Positions 44,835-54,134 are shown, counted from the first letter of the stretch. The stretch is 64,000 nt of DNA from Nocardia acididurans (GCF_016741815.1 NZ_JAERRJ010000006.1:186001-250000); one strand, 5' to 3'. Translations and numbers: made by a program. Notes: a model not told the origin generated them from the letters alone.

Positions 44835-44855
44835 GTGAGAAAATTCGCTTCTCAC
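44835..44855. promoter_or_regulatory. Inverted-repeat operator, likely for the TetR regulator
   Basis: GTGAGAA (44835-44841) and TTCTCAC (44849-44855) are exact complements with a 7-base spacer. A further TTCTCAT follows at 44857-44863. The site lies 46 bases before the MpaB-1 start and 81 before the TetR start, in the divergent gap. Confidence 0.6.
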
Positions 44856-44936
44856 CTTCTCATCGCTGGCGGGCTCTGTCAATGTGCGATGATGAGTGCC
44901 TCATCGTATCGGCGACGCCAAGAAGGGGATCGGATC

Positions 44937-45569
44937 ATGGCCAACCTGGCCAAACTGCTGCCGCTCGTGCGCGGGTCCGCCCCCGAGGACCGCAATCAGG
45001 CCAAGGTCCTCGACGCCGCGCTGCTCGCCTTCCTCGACTTCGGCATCAAACGCACCAGCATGGTCGAGGTGGCCCGCCGCGGCGGCCTGTCCCTGGCCAC
45101 CCTCTACCGCCGCTTCGCGGGCAAGAACGACCTCATCGCGGCCGTCGGCCTGCGCCAGGCCCGGCAGTTCATCGACGAGGCCGACAAGGCACTGCAGGTC
45201 CAGGTCGAGCGGGGGGCCAGCGCCGAGGATCAGATCATCGCGCTGTTCGTCGCCTTCATCGAGGGCCTGCGCGGCAATCAGCTGCTCGACCGGCTGCTCA
45301 AGACCGAACCCGAGATCGTGCTGCCCTACCTGACCGTGCAGGGTTCACCCGTCATCGAACTCGGCCGCGATTATCTCGCCGAGTTCATCACCCGGCTGCA
45401 GTCGGAAGGCAAACTGCCGCAGTACGATCCACTGCCGCTGGCCGAGATGATCGCCCGCGCGGCGCTGTCGCTGGCGCTCACCCCGCAGACCGTCATCCCG
45501 CTCGACGACGAGGTCGCGCTGCGGCAGTTCGCCCGCGACCACGTCGTGCCCGGCTTCCGGATCTACTGA
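44937..45569 (+). CDS. TetR/AcrR-family regulator
   Basis: A 210-residue regulator. The N-terminal HTH is DAALLAFLDFGIKRTSMVEVARRGGLSLATLYRRFAGKNDLI (about residues 24-66); the rest is a helical ligand-binding domain. ATG 44937 follows AGAAGGGGA. It lies between two paralogous MpaB genes, both pointing left, and is the obvious candidate to control them. Confidence 0.88.
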   Translation: MANLAKLLPLVRGSAPEDRNQAKVLDAALLAFLDFGIKRTSMVEVARRGGLSLATLYRRFAGKNDLIAAVGLRQARQFIDEADKALQVQVERGASAEDQIIALFVAFIEGLRGNQLLDRLLKTEPEIVLPYLTVQGSPVIELGRDYLAEFITRLQSEGKLPQYDPLPLAEMIARAALSLALTPQTVIPLDDEVALRQFARDHVVPGFRIY

Positions 45570-45582
45570 GCCGCAACCGGAT

Positions 45583-46434
45583 TCACACCAGCGGCAGGCC
45601 CAGCCTGCGGCGGATCCGCATATCCCACAGGTAGGCGTTGGTGGGGAAGATCCTGACCGCCGTGGGCATCAGGCCCTCGGCGAAGCCGGTCGTGCGCAGG
45701 ATGCGGGCCAGCAGCTGATCCTGGCGCGGCGACCAGGTCATGCCCATCTCCTCCCGAAGGTGTTGCGGCAGTAGCCCGGTCACGAAGAACCGGTGGATGC
45801 CGCCGAAGGCCAGCTGGAACGGGCGCGGCAGCATCTTCAGATCGATGAGATCCTCGAAATAGGCGCGCACGGTCGGGTCGATGGTGGTCTTGGCGAGGTT
45901 CTCGTCCCAATACCGGTCGAAGGCTTCCCGATCCGCCGGCCACATCTCCGGGCGCACCTGCAGGGTCGTGCCCAACCGGGCGGCGTAGTGGTAGAAGGCG
46001 TCCGCGTCGAATTCGTCCATGGGGCCGTGCATGCGCTCGTGCAGATCCTTCGCGCCCCAGTACAGGCAGGCCGCCACCCACAGTTGCAGGCGCGGGTCGA
46101 AGGCGTTGTATCTGACCGGGCTGCTGGGTCGGGACCGCACCTGCTTGTGCACGGAGTCGACGGCTTCCCGGAAGGCTTCGCGGTCCTCGTCGGTGCCGAG
46201 CATGGCGACCGCCAGGTAGGTGACCGTGGTGCGCAGGCGCTTGATCGGATGCTTGAAGACCTGCCCGCTCTCCACCGGGCTCTCGACCACGCCGTATCCG
46301 ACCGGCGGGAGGGCCAATTGCATGATCACATTGGCGGCGGCCCCGAAGACGGCGGCCGAACCGTCCAGGTGCTGCCGGATGTCGATGGCCGGCGGATCGG
46401 GTTCGAGTGGCGTCGCGTGCAGCGGGCTGGTCAT
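45583..46434 (-). CDS. MpaB/DUF2236-family heme oxygenase-like protein (copy 2)
   Basis: A 283-residue paralogue of the gene at 43922, with matching blocks AANVIMQLALPPVGYGV, VRYNAFDPRLQLWVAACLYWG, RLGTTLQVRPEMWPADREAFDRYWDENL and LLPQHLREEMGMTW. ATG 46434 follows GAGGTCAACG; the two paralogues share the sequence TCAACGATGAC at their starts. The upstream AT-rich stretch (ATGTATATAAACCTTCTTAC) probably holds the promoter and shares AGAAGGT with the operator region of copy 1. The TetR gene converges on it with a 13-base gap. Confidence 0.82.
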   Translation of the reverse strand: MTSPLHATPLEPDPPAIDIRQHLDGSAAVFGAAANVIMQLALPPVGYGVVESPVESGQVFKHPIKRLRTTVTYLAVAMLGTDEDREAFREAVDSVHKQVRSRPSSPVRYNAFDPRLQLWVAACLYWGAKDLHERMHGPMDEFDADAFYHYAARLGTTLQVRPEMWPADREAFDRYWDENLAKTTIDPTVRAYFEDLIDLKMLPRPFQLAFGGIHRFFVTGLLPQHLREEMGMTWSPRQDQLLARILRTTGFAEGLMPTAVRIFPTNAYLWDMRIRRRLGLPLV

Positions 46435-46588
46435 CGTTGACCTCATTCCCTGGATGAGAGAGATGTATATAAACCTTCTTACCCACTCAGTTGGCCTGTC
46501 AAGCGACCCGGTGGGTTCGCATCCTATTCGTGTCCGCACCGTTGGAGGGCCGAACGGGCGCGGCGGGCCCGGCCGGTAGCCTGAGCCG

Positions 46589-48043
46589 GTGTCGTACAGG
46601 TCGCCGCTCCTGCTGAGCTCACTGCACCCGGCCGCCGTTGCCGCCGGGGACGATATTCCGGACGCCGTCACCATCGACGGCGTGACGCTCTCCCGCAGTG
46701 ACCTGCTGGGCGCGGCCACCTCGGTCGCCGAACGCGTCGCGCGGGCGCAGCGCGTGGCCGTACTGGCCGAACCCACCGTCACCACCGTGCTGGCCGTGGT
46801 CGGCTGTCTGCTCGCGGGCGTCACCGTGGTGCCGGTGCCGCCGGACGCGGGCAATGCCGAACTGACGCACATCCTTTCGGACTCGGGCGCGCAGGCGTGG
46901 CTGGGCAAGGCCCCCGAGGGCAGCGACCTGCCCGTCGTTCCGGTGCGCAAGCACGCGCGCTCCTGGCACGTCTACGGCGAACCCGAGCCCGATGCAACGG
47001 CTTTCATCCTCTACACCTCCGGCACCACCGGCGCGCCCAAGGGCGTGATGCTCAGCCGCCGCGCCATCGCCGCCGGGCTCGACGCCCTCGCGCAAGCCTG
47101 GGCCTGGAAGGCGACCGACGTTCTGGTGCACGGACTTCCGCTGTTCCACGTACACGGGCTGATCCTCGGACTGCTCGGCCCGCTGCGTGTCGGCAGCCCG
47201 CTGGTGCACACCGGCAAACCCACCCCGCAGGCGTACGCCGCCGCGCCCGGCACCATGTACTTCGGCGTGCCCACCGTGTGGTCCCGCATCACCGAAGACC
47301 CGGACGCGGCACAGGAACTGGCGAAGGCCCGGGTGCTGATCTCCGGCAGCGCACCGCTGCCGGTGCCGGTCTTCGAACGGCTGCGGGAGCTCACCGGGCA
47401 CGCGCCGCTGGAGCGCTACGGCATGAGCGAAACCATGATCACCCTCTCCACCCGCCCCGACGGCGAACGCCGCCCCGGCTGGGTCGGCACCCCCGTGCAC
47501 GGCGTCGAAACCCGGCTCCGGGACGAGGCGGGCGAGCCTGTTCCGCACGACGGCGAAAGCGTTGGCGGACTGCAGGTTCGCGGTCCCATGCTGTTCGACG
47601 GCTACCTGAACCGCCCCGAGGTCAGCGCCGAGAGCTGGACCGAGGACGGCTGGTTCAAGACCGGCGACGTCGCCGTCATCGACGCCGACGGCTTCCACCG
47701 CATCGTCGGCCGGGAATCGGTGGACCTCATCAAATCCGGCGGCTACCGGATCGGCGCGGGCGAGATCGAAACCGCGCTGCTGGGCCACCCCGCCGTGGCC
47801 GAGGTCGCGGTGGTCGGCGCACCCGACGCCGACCTGGGCCAGCGCATCATCGCCTACGTCGTCACCCGCGACGGTGCGCCCGACACCCTCGCCCAGCAGC
47901 TGATCGACCATGTGGCAGAAGAGCTTTCGGTGCACAAGCGCCCCCGCGAGGTGCGGCTGGTGGATTCCCTGCCGCGCAACGCCATGGGCAAGGTGCAGAA
48001 GAAACTACTGCTCGGGGGAGCACAGCCGAATGCACGTCAGTAG
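46589..48043 (+). CDS. fadD36: Acyl-CoA synthetase (FadD36-like)
   Basis: A 484-residue AMP-binding ligase activating short or medium acyl chains. FILYTSGTTGAPKGVMLS is the P-loop; YGMSETM, DGWFKTGDVAVID and the final KRPREVRLVDSLPRNAMGKVQKK with catalytic Lys are the adenylation motifs. Short length and place near pruA/pruB match Rv1193. Its stop overlaps the convergent yoeB stop by 7 bp. Confidence 0.87.
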   Translation: MSYRSPLLLSSLHPAAVAAGDDIPDAVTIDGVTLSRSDLLGAATSVAERVARAQRVAVLAEPTVTTVLAVVGCLLAGVTVVPVPPDAGNAELTHILSDSGAQAWLGKAPEGSDLPVVPVRKHARSWHVYGEPEPDATAFILYTSGTTGAPKGVMLSRRAIAAGLDALAQAWAWKATDVLVHGLPLFHVHGLILGLLGPLRVGSPLVHTGKPTPQAYAAAPGTMYFGVPTVWSRITEDPDAAQELAKARVLISGSAPLPVPVFERLRELTGHAPLERYGMSETMITLSTRPDGERRPGWVGTPVHGVETRLRDEAGEPVPHDGESVGGLQVRGPMLFDGYLNRPEVSAESWTEDGWFKTGDVAVIDADGFHRIVGRESVDLIKSGGYRIGAGEIETALLGHPAVAEVAVVGAPDADLGQRIIAYVVTRDGAPDTLAQQLIDHVAEELSVHKRPREVRLVDSLPRNAMGKVQKKLLLGGAQPNARQ

Positions 48044-48291
48044 TGGTAGCGGGCTTGAATGATGGTGATCGTATCCCCTGCGACCGAGTAGACGAGGCGG
48101 TGTTCATCATTGATTCGCCGCGACCAGTATCCGGATTTGTCGCCTTTCAAGGGTTCGGGCTTGCCCAAACCTTCGAAAGGGTTCCGTTGAATATCGGCAA
48201 TCAGGCGCAGGATTCGCAGCGCCATCTTGCGGTCGGTGCTCACCCAGTGCTCGAAGTCTTCGAACGATACCTTGACGAAGGTGACTCTCAT
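48037..48291 (-). CDS. yoeB: YoeB/Txe-family toxin (mRNA interferase)
   Basis: An 84-residue RelE-superfamily ribosome-dependent endoribonuclease. FEHWVSTDRKMALRILRLIADI, NPFEGLGKPEPLKGDKSGYWSRRINDEHRLVY and the terminal RYHY are the YoeB pattern; the Glu/Arg/His catalytic residues are present. ATG 48291 overlaps the antitoxin stop. Normally held inactive by YefM. Confidence 0.93.
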   Translation of the reverse strand: MRVTFVKVSFEDFEHWVSTDRKMALRILRLIADIQRNPFEGLGKPEPLKGDKSGYWSRRINDEHRLVYSVAGDTITIIQARYHY

Positions 48292-48554
48292 TCGAGTCCT
48301 TTCGCGAGCTCCTCCGGATTCACCTCGATGACGTCCCCTGCTTCGGCCTGTGCGATGCCTTCGGCCAGGCGCGCGGCGTTGGCGGGGGAGCGCAGCAGGT
48401 AGAGGGTCTCGCGTAGCGAGTTGTACTCGTCTTCGGAGATCAGGACCGCGTTGCCGTTGCGGCTGGTGATGTGGATGGCCACGGCGTCGTCATTGACCTG
48501 TTCGATCAGTGGGTACAGCTTGGCGCGGGCTTCGCTGGCGGACATCGACGTCAT
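48288..48554 (-). CDS. yefM: YefM/Phd-family antitoxin
   Basis: An 88-residue antitoxin. MTSMSASEARAKLYPLIEQV is the N-terminal DNA-binding part of the Phd/YefM fold; NGNAVLISEDEYNSLRETLYLL leads to the acidic toxin-neutralising tail. ATG 48554 is preceded by AAAGGACCCACC. It precedes and overlaps yoeB, the standard order, and should autorepress the operon. Confidence 0.93.
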   Translation of the reverse strand: MTSMSASEARAKLYPLIEQVNDDAVAIHITSRNGNAVLISEDEYNSLRETLYLLRSPANAARLAEGIAQAEAGDVIEVNPEELAKGLE

Positions 48555-48582
48555 GGTGGGTCCTTTCACGGATTCGCCATTA

Positions 48583-48602
48583 ATGGTACCGGAATATGGT
48601 AC
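48583..48602 (-). promoter_or_regulatory. yefM: Probable YefM operator and promoter
   Basis: ATGGTAC occurs twice in direct order (48583-48589, 48596-48602), 13 bases apart, in an AT-rich stretch 29 bases before yefM. GTAC-centred repeats are typical of YefM-YoeB autoregulatory sites. Confidence 0.5.
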
Positions 48603-48631
48603 GACTCAGTGTGGGCAATGCGGGAAAGGAA

Positions 48632-48664
48632 AGCCCCCGGCTACTCGTGAGAGTCCCGGGGGCT
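48632..48664 (-). terminator. Terminator of dapD
   Basis: AGCCCCCGG and CCGGGGGCT form a 9-bp stem with an inner ACTC/GAGT stem; on the minus strand a T-rich tail (TTTCCTTTCC) follows. It begins 18 bases after the dapD stop. Confidence 0.75.
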
Positions 48665-48682
48665 GATTCGTGCGTCGGAAGG

Positions 48683-49642
48683 CTAGTCGTTGGCGTGCAG
48701 CGCGGCGTTCAGTTCGATGCCGGTGCCCTTGCGGGCCGTCACCTCGACCGCGCCGGTCTGCGAGTTGCGGCGGAACAGCAGGTTGGACTTGCCGCTCAGC
48801 TCGGCGGCCTTCACCACCGCGCCGTCCGGCAGGGCCACCTTGGTGCCCGCGGTCACGTACAGGCCCGCCTCCACCACGCAGTCGTCGCCCAGCGAGATGC
48901 CGATGCCCGCGTTCGCGCCCAGCAGGCAGCTCTTACCCAGTGAGATGACCTGCTTGCCGCCGCCGGACAGGGTGCCCATGATGGACGCGCCGCCGCCGAT
49001 ATCGGAGCCGTCGCCGACCACCACACCGGCGGAGATCCGGCCCTCGACCATGGAGTTGCCGAGCGTGCCGGCATTGAAGTTCACGAAACCCTCGTGCATG
49101 ACCGTGGTGCCCGAGGCCAGATGCGCGCCCAGCCGCACCCGGTCCGCGTCGGCGATCCGGACGCCCGACGGCACCACATAGTCGACCAGGCGCGGGAACT
49201 TGTCCACGCCGTACACGGTGACCTGGCCGCGCGCCCGCAGCTTCAGCCGGGTCAGCTCGAACTCCTCGAGCGAGCACGGGCCGAAGTTGGTCCACACCAC
49301 ATTCGCGAGCAGCCCGAAGATCCCGTCCAGATTCGCGCCGTGCGGCTGGATCAGCCGATGCGACAGCAGATGCAGGCGCAGGTAGGCGTCGTGCGTATCG
49401 ACCGGCGGCGCGGACAGATCCGAGATCGTGGTCCGCACCACGACCACCTCCACCCGGCGCGCCTCGTCCTCGCCCACACCCGCGCCCGCGAACTTGGCGT
49501 ACTCGACATCCGAGGGATCCAGCCGCACCGTCTCGGCCTTGTCGAACGCCCCGAGCTCCGGATACGGGTACCAGGTGTCGAGCACCGTCCCGTTCGCGGT
49601 GATGGTGGCCAGACCGACTGCTACTGCTCCCTGAGTGCTCAC
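48683..49642 (-). CDS. dapD: Tetrahydrodipicolinate N-succinyltransferase DapD
   Basis: A 319-residue acyltransferase of the succinylase DAP/lysine pathway using succinyl-CoA. The C-terminal half is a left-handed beta-helix (hexapeptide repeats such as VVVGDGSDIGGGASIMGTLSGGG, SCLLGANAGIGISLGDDC). The N-terminal half is the actinobacterial-type DapD domain. GTG 49642 follows TAGGAAC. It is divergent from dapE. Confidence 0.95.
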   Translation of the reverse strand: MSTQGAVAVGLATITANGTVLDTWYPYPELGAFDKAETVRLDPSDVEYAKFAGAGVGEDEARRVEVVVVRTTISDLSAPPVDTHDAYLRLHLLSHRLIQPHGANLDGIFGLLANVVWTNFGPCSLEEFELTRLKLRARGQVTVYGVDKFPRLVDYVVPSGVRIADADRVRLGAHLASGTTVMHEGFVNFNAGTLGNSMVEGRISAGVVVGDGSDIGGGASIMGTLSGGGKQVISLGKSCLLGANAGIGISLGDDCVVEAGLYVTAGTKVALPDGAVVKAAELSGKSNLLFRRNSQTGAVEVTARKGTGIELNAALHAND

Positions 49643-49749
49643 GTTCCTAGAGGTTACCGGAGTGCGTTTTCTTGCTGGACAGTGACGATTTGTGCCGTCA
49701 CAGCACGCGTGCGGGGAACGGAGGCGACTCCTCCTTTAGGGTGGAATGG

Positions 49750-50853
49750 GTGACCATCGATCTGAGCGCCGACCCCATCACCCTGACCGCAGCCCTCGTG
49801 GATATTCCGAGTGTGTCGAAGGATGAGGCGCTCATCGCCGATGTGGTCGAGAAGGCCCTGCGCGAACAGACTCGGGGGTTCGAGATTCTGCGGCACGGCA
49901 ACACGGTGCTGGCGCGCACGAATCGGGGGCTGCCGTCGCGGGTGATCCTCGCCGGGCATCTCGACACCGTGCCGATTGCCGACAATGTGCCCAGCCGATT
50001 CGAGGTCGGCCCGGACGGGGAGCGGCAGCTGTGGGGCTGCGGCACCGTCGATATGAAATCCGGGGACGCGGTATTCCTGCACCTGGCGGCCACCGTCGCC
50101 GACCCGGTGCACGATCTGACCCTCATCTTCTACGACTGCGAGGAGATCGCCGCCGAGTTCAACGGGCTCGGGCGGATCGAGCGCGAACTGCCGGAATGGT
50201 TGGAGGGTGATCTCGCGGTGCTCGGCGAGCCCTCCGGCGGCTGGGTCGAGGCGGGCTGCCAGGGCACGCTGCGGGTCCGGCTCACCACCGCCGGCGTGCG
50301 CGCGCACACCGCGCGAGCCTGGCTGGGGGACAACGCGATTCACCGCCTCGCCCCGATCCTGGACCGGCTCTCCAGCTACCGGGCGCGCGAAGTGGAGATC
50401 GACGGCTGCGTCTACCGCGAGGGCCTGTCCGCGGTGCGCGTCTCCGGCGGCGTCGCGGGCAATGTGGTGCCCGATGTCGCCGAGGTCGACGTGAACTTCC
50501 GCTTCGCCCCCGACCGCACCCTCGACCAGGCCACCGAGCATGTGCGCGAGGTGTTCTCGGGCCTGGAACTCGACTTCGAACGCACCGACGGCGCTCCCGG
50601 CGCGCTCCCCGGCCTGTCCGCCCCCGCCGCCAAGGACCTCATCGAGATCGTGCACGCGCACGGCAGCGGCGGCGTCCGCGCCAAATACGGCTGGACCGAC
50701 GTCTCCCGCTTCGCCGCCCGCGGCATCCCCGCCATCAACTTCGGCCCCGGCGACCCCAACCTCGCCCACAAGCGCGACGAGCACCTCCCCGTCGACCAGA
50801 TCACCCAGGTGACCTCCATGCTGCGCAGCTACCTCACCGGCGACAAGAACTGA
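49750..50853 (+). CDS. dapE: Succinyl-diaminopimelate desuccinylase DapE
   Basis: A 367-residue zinc amidohydrolase (M20). HLDTVP, WGCGTVDMKSGDAV, DCEEIAAEFNGLGR and GEPSGGWVEAGCQG provide metal ligands and the catalytic Asp and Glu; the final INFGPGDPNLAHKRDEHLP supplies the last His. GTG 49750 is preferred; GTG 49741 adds three residues. It shares the regulatory gap with dapD. Confidence 0.94.
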   Translation: MTIDLSADPITLTAALVDIPSVSKDEALIADVVEKALREQTRGFEILRHGNTVLARTNRGLPSRVILAGHLDTVPIADNVPSRFEVGPDGERQLWGCGTVDMKSGDAVFLHLAATVADPVHDLTLIFYDCEEIAAEFNGLGRIERELPEWLEGDLAVLGEPSGGWVEAGCQGTLRVRLTTAGVRAHTARAWLGDNAIHRLAPILDRLSSYRAREVEIDGCVYREGLSAVRVSGGVAGNVVPDVAEVDVNFRFAPDRTLDQATEHVREVFSGLELDFERTDGAPGALPGLSAPAAKDLIEIVHAHGSGGVRAKYGWTDVSRFAARGIPAINFGPGDPNLAHKRDEHLPVDQITQVTSMLRSYLTGDKN

Positions 50854-50878
50854 ACCGGAATCCAATACAGTTGGCTGC

Positions 50879-51679
50879 ATGTCTGCTGAGGCTGAGTACT
50901 CGCGTTCGCCCAAAACACCTCGATTCCGTGGTCCGATAATGCTGCGGCGGGACCGGAAGAAGAATATCGGCACCACCGATCAGCATTTGCTGGATGAGCG
51001 CGGGCACGCCGACTGGGTGCACACCGACCCGTGGCGGGTGCTGCGCATCCAGGCCGAATTCGTCGAGGGCTTCGGCGCTTTGGCGGAGATTCCGCGCGCG
51101 GTGGCCGTGTTCGGGTCGGCGCGGACGCCGCAGGAGCATCCGGAGTATCAGGCGGGCATGGCCATCGGCGGCGCGCTGGCGCAGGCCGGGTTCGCGGTCA
51201 TCACCGGCGGCGGGCCGGGGGCCATGGAGGCCGCCAATCGCGGTGCCTCCGAAGCGGGCGGCTACTCCATCGGTCTCGGCATCGAGCTGCCGTTCGAACA
51301 GCATCTCAACGAGTGGGTCGATCTCGGCATCAACTTCCGGTACTTCTTCGCGCGCAAGACCATGTTCGTGAAGTACTCCGAGGCGTTCGTCTGCCTGCCG
51401 GGCGGTTTCGGCACCCTGGACGAGCTGTTCGAGGCGCTCACCCTGGTGCAGACGCGCAAGATCACCCGCTTCCCGATCATCCTGTTCGGCACCAGGTACT
51501 GGTCGGGACTCGTTGACTGGCTGAAGGATTCGCTGCTGGGCTCGGCCAAGATCGCGCCCGGCGACCTGGGCCTGCTGCACGTCACCGACCGTGTGGACGA
51601 GGTGGTGCGGATCGTGCTCGCGGCCGCCGAGGCCCGCGCCGAACTATCCGAGGCCCAGGCGGTGGAAGACGAGTGGTGA
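50879..51679 (+). CDS. LOG-family protein (TIGR00730), longer form
   Basis: A 266-residue Rossmann protein of the lysine-decarboxylase-like/LOG family. VFGSARTP, ITGGGPGAMEAANRG and CLPGGFGTLDELFE are the nucleotide-binding and catalytic (PGGxGTxxE) motifs of cytokinin-type phosphoribohydrolases that split nucleoside 5'-monophosphates. The N-terminal 60 residues (RFRGPIMLRRDRKKN) are extra. It overlaps a second LOG gene by four bases. Confidence 0.88.
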   Translation: MSAEAEYSRSPKTPRFRGPIMLRRDRKKNIGTTDQHLLDERGHADWVHTDPWRVLRIQAEFVEGFGALAEIPRAVAVFGSARTPQEHPEYQAGMAIGGALAQAGFAVITGGGPGAMEAANRGASEAGGYSIGLGIELPFEQHLNEWVDLGINFRYFFARKTMFVKYSEAFVCLPGGFGTLDELFEALTLVQTRKITRFPIILFGTRYWSGLVDWLKDSLLGSAKIAPGDLGLLHVTDRVDEVVRIVLAAAEARAELSEAQAVEDEW

Positions 51680-52224
51680 ACGAACCCTATTCGGTCTGCG
51701 TGTACTGCTCGGCGAGCGTCGCCGACCCCGCCACCCTCGACCTGGCCGCCCGCGTCGGCGCCGAGATCGGCCGCCGCGGTTGGCAACTGGTGTCCGGCGG
51801 CGGGCACGTCTCCATGATGGGCGCGGTCGCCGTCGCCGCCCGCGCCGCCGGTGCGCACACCGTCGGCGTCATCCCGAAACGCCTGGTGCACAAGGAGATC
51901 GCGGATGTCGACTCCGACGAGCTGATCGTCACCGACACCATGCGCGAACGCAAGCAGATCATGGAGGACCGCGCCGACGCCTTCCTCACCCTGCCCGGCG
52001 GCATCGGCACCCTCGAGGAGTTCTTCGAAACCTGGACCGGCGCGTACCTGGGCGTCCACGACAAGCCGGTGGTGGTGCTCGACCCGGACGGCCACTACAC
52101 CGGCATGTTCACCTGGATCGAGGAGCTGCGTCAGAAGGGCTTCGTCGGCCGCCCCGCCCTCGCCAAGGTGGCGCTCACCCACGATATGGACGCGGCCTTC
52201 GCGGCCCTGCGTCCGGCCCCCTGA
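51676..52224 (+). CDS. LOG-family phosphoribohydrolase, short form (Rv1205-like)
   Basis: A 182-residue LOG protein: VCVYCSASVADPAT, LVSGGGHVSMMGAVAVAA, ERKQIMEDRADAFLTLPGGIGTLEEFFE. GTG 51676 overlaps the previous stop as GTGA; GTG 51673 adds one residue. M. tuberculosis Rv1205 of this type releases cytokinin bases and is a proteasome target. Two different LOG genes in tandem suggest distinct substrates. Confidence 0.88.
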   Translation: MNEPYSVCVYCSASVADPATLDLAARVGAEIGRRGWQLVSGGGHVSMMGAVAVAARAAGAHTVGVIPKRLVHKEIADVDSDELIVTDTMRERKQIMEDRADAFLTLPGGIGTLEEFFETWTGAYLGVHDKPVVVLDPDGHYTGMFTWIEELRQKGFVGRPALAKVALTHDMDAAFAALRPAP

Positions 52225-52367
52225 GCAATTTCGAACGGAACTAGCCGGTTTCACTCGACAACCCCTGGTCTATCCGCAAAGGTAGAGCCGGGCGCGACGA
52301 AGTGACTCAGAAGGTTGGGCACCACGGCCGCGCCACTGGAGCACGACCCGGTGAGGAGTCCCGCGAA

Positions 52368-54134
52368 GTGAATACCGATGCCCGAACGGTGAGCCTGTTC
52401 GACCTGGCCCGCAGTCTGCCGGGAATGGCGCTGCAGGGGCCGGGCATGCTCCGCAACGCCGTGCACATGCTGGTGAAGTCCGACAGCCGGGCATCCATCG
52501 GCCTGTACTTCCAGCGCGCCGCCGCCCGCCACCCCGACCGGCCCTTCCTTCGCTTCGAAGGCCGCGAATACAGTTGGGGCGAAGCCAATTCCGAGGTGAA
52601 CCGGTACGCGAGCGTGCTGGCCTCGCGCGGGGTCGGGCGCGGCGACGTGGTCGGCATCCTCATGACCAACCGGGCCGAGGCGCTGCTCACCGTGCTCGCC
52701 GTGGTGAAACTCGGCGCCACCGCCGGACTGCTCAACCACCATCAGCGAGATACCGTGCTGCAGCACAGTTTCGGACTGCTGAACTCGGTGGTCGACGTGG
52801 TGGGCGAGGAGTGCGCCGACGCCCTCGACACCCTCGCCGAGGAACGCCCCAGCCTGCTGTGGACCAATGAGCTCGATGCCCTCGCCCGCACCGCCGACGC
52901 GAGCGATCCCGCTGTGACCGAACAGATCACGGCCCGGGAGAAGGCGTACCTGATCTTCACCTCCGGCACCACCGGACTGCCCAAGGCCAGCGTCATGTCG
53001 CACCAGCGCTGGACCAAGAGTATGGCCGGCATCGGCGGACTCGGAGTTCGGTTGCAGCACAACGACACTCTCTACTGCTGCCTGCCGCTCTACCACAACA
53101 ACGCGCTCACCGTGGCGCTGTCCTCGGTCATCGCGGGCGGGGCCACCCTGGCGCTGGGCCGCAAGTTCTCCGCCTCCCGCTTCTGGGACGAGGCCATCGC
53201 CAATCAGGCCACCGCCTTCGTCTACATCGGCGAACTGTGCCGTTACCTGATCAACCAGCCGGCCAAGCGCACCGACCGGCAGCACCGCATCCGCCTCGCC
53301 GTCGGCAACGGCCTGCGCCCGGAACTGTGGGACGAGTTCCGGGAACGCTTCGGCATCAAGCGGATCGTCGAGTTCTACGGCGCCAGTGAGGGAAACGTCG
53401 CCTTCATCAACGCGTTCACCGTCGACAAGACCGCCGGGTTCACCCCACTGCCCTTCGCCATCGTCGAATACGACGACGCCACCGGCAAAGCCTTGCGCGG
53501 ATCGGACGGCAAGCTGCGCCGGGTCCGCGCGGGCGGCACCGGACTGCTGCTCGCCAAGGTCACCAAGAGTTCGCCGTTCGACGGCTACACCGACAAGTCC
53601 GCCACCGAATCCAAACTCGTGCGGGACGGATTCAAGAAGGGCGACTGCTGGTTCGACACCGGCGATCTGGTGCGCGATCAGCGCTGGGGGCATATCGCCT
53701 TCGTGGACCGGCTCGGCGACACCTTCCGCTGGAAGGGCGAGAACGTGGCCACCACCGAGGTCGAGGGGGCGTTCGGCGGCATCGACGCCATCACCCAGGC
53801 CGTCGTCTACGGCGTCGATATCCCCGGCACCGACGGCAAGGCGGGCATGGCCGCGGTGACCCTGCACCCGGAGACCGAATTCGACGGGAAACTCGCCGCC
53901 AAGGTGCTCTACGAGCGGCTGCCCGGCTATGCGGTGCCGCTGTTCATCCGCGTGGTGCCCGAACTCGAGCAGACCTCGACCTTCAAGAGCCGCAAGGTCG
54001 AACTGCGCAAGCAGGGCTTCGCCACCGATGACGCCAGCACGCTCTACGTCCTGGCCGGCCGCACCGACGGCTACATTCCCGCGTACCCCGAATACGCGCA
54101 GGACGTGGCAGCGGCCAAAGTGCCCGGTAACTGA
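52368..54134 (+). CDS. fadD6: Long-chain acyl-CoA synthetase FadD6 (FATP type)
   Basis: A 588-residue AMP-forming ligase. YLIFTSGTTGLPKASVMSH is the P-loop; EFYGASEGN, GDCWFDTGDLVRDQRWGHIAFVDRLGDTFRWKGENV and LEQTSTFKSRKVELRKQGF are typical of fatty-acid-transport-type very-long-chain synthetases such as FadD6. GTG 52368 follows GAGGAGTCCCGCGAA. It probably imports and activates fatty acids. Confidence 0.92.
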   Translation: MNTDARTVSLFDLARSLPGMALQGPGMLRNAVHMLVKSDSRASIGLYFQRAAARHPDRPFLRFEGREYSWGEANSEVNRYASVLASRGVGRGDVVGILMTNRAEALLTVLAVVKLGATAGLLNHHQRDTVLQHSFGLLNSVVDVVGEECADALDTLAEERPSLLWTNELDALARTADASDPAVTEQITAREKAYLIFTSGTTGLPKASVMSHQRWTKSMAGIGGLGVRLQHNDTLYCCLPLYHNNALTVALSSVIAGGATLALGRKFSASRFWDEAIANQATAFVYIGELCRYLINQPAKRTDRQHRIRLAVGNGLRPELWDEFRERFGIKRIVEFYGASEGNVAFINAFTVDKTAGFTPLPFAIVEYDDATGKALRGSDGKLRRVRAGGTGLLLAKVTKSSPFDGYTDKSATESKLVRDGFKKGDCWFDTGDLVRDQRWGHIAFVDRLGDTFRWKGENVATTEVEGAFGGIDAITQAVVYGVDIPGTDGKAGMAAVTLHPETEFDGKLAAKVLYERLPGYAVPLFIRVVPELEQTSTFKSRKVELRKQGFATDDASTLYVLAGRTDGYIPAYPEYAQDVAAAKVPGN

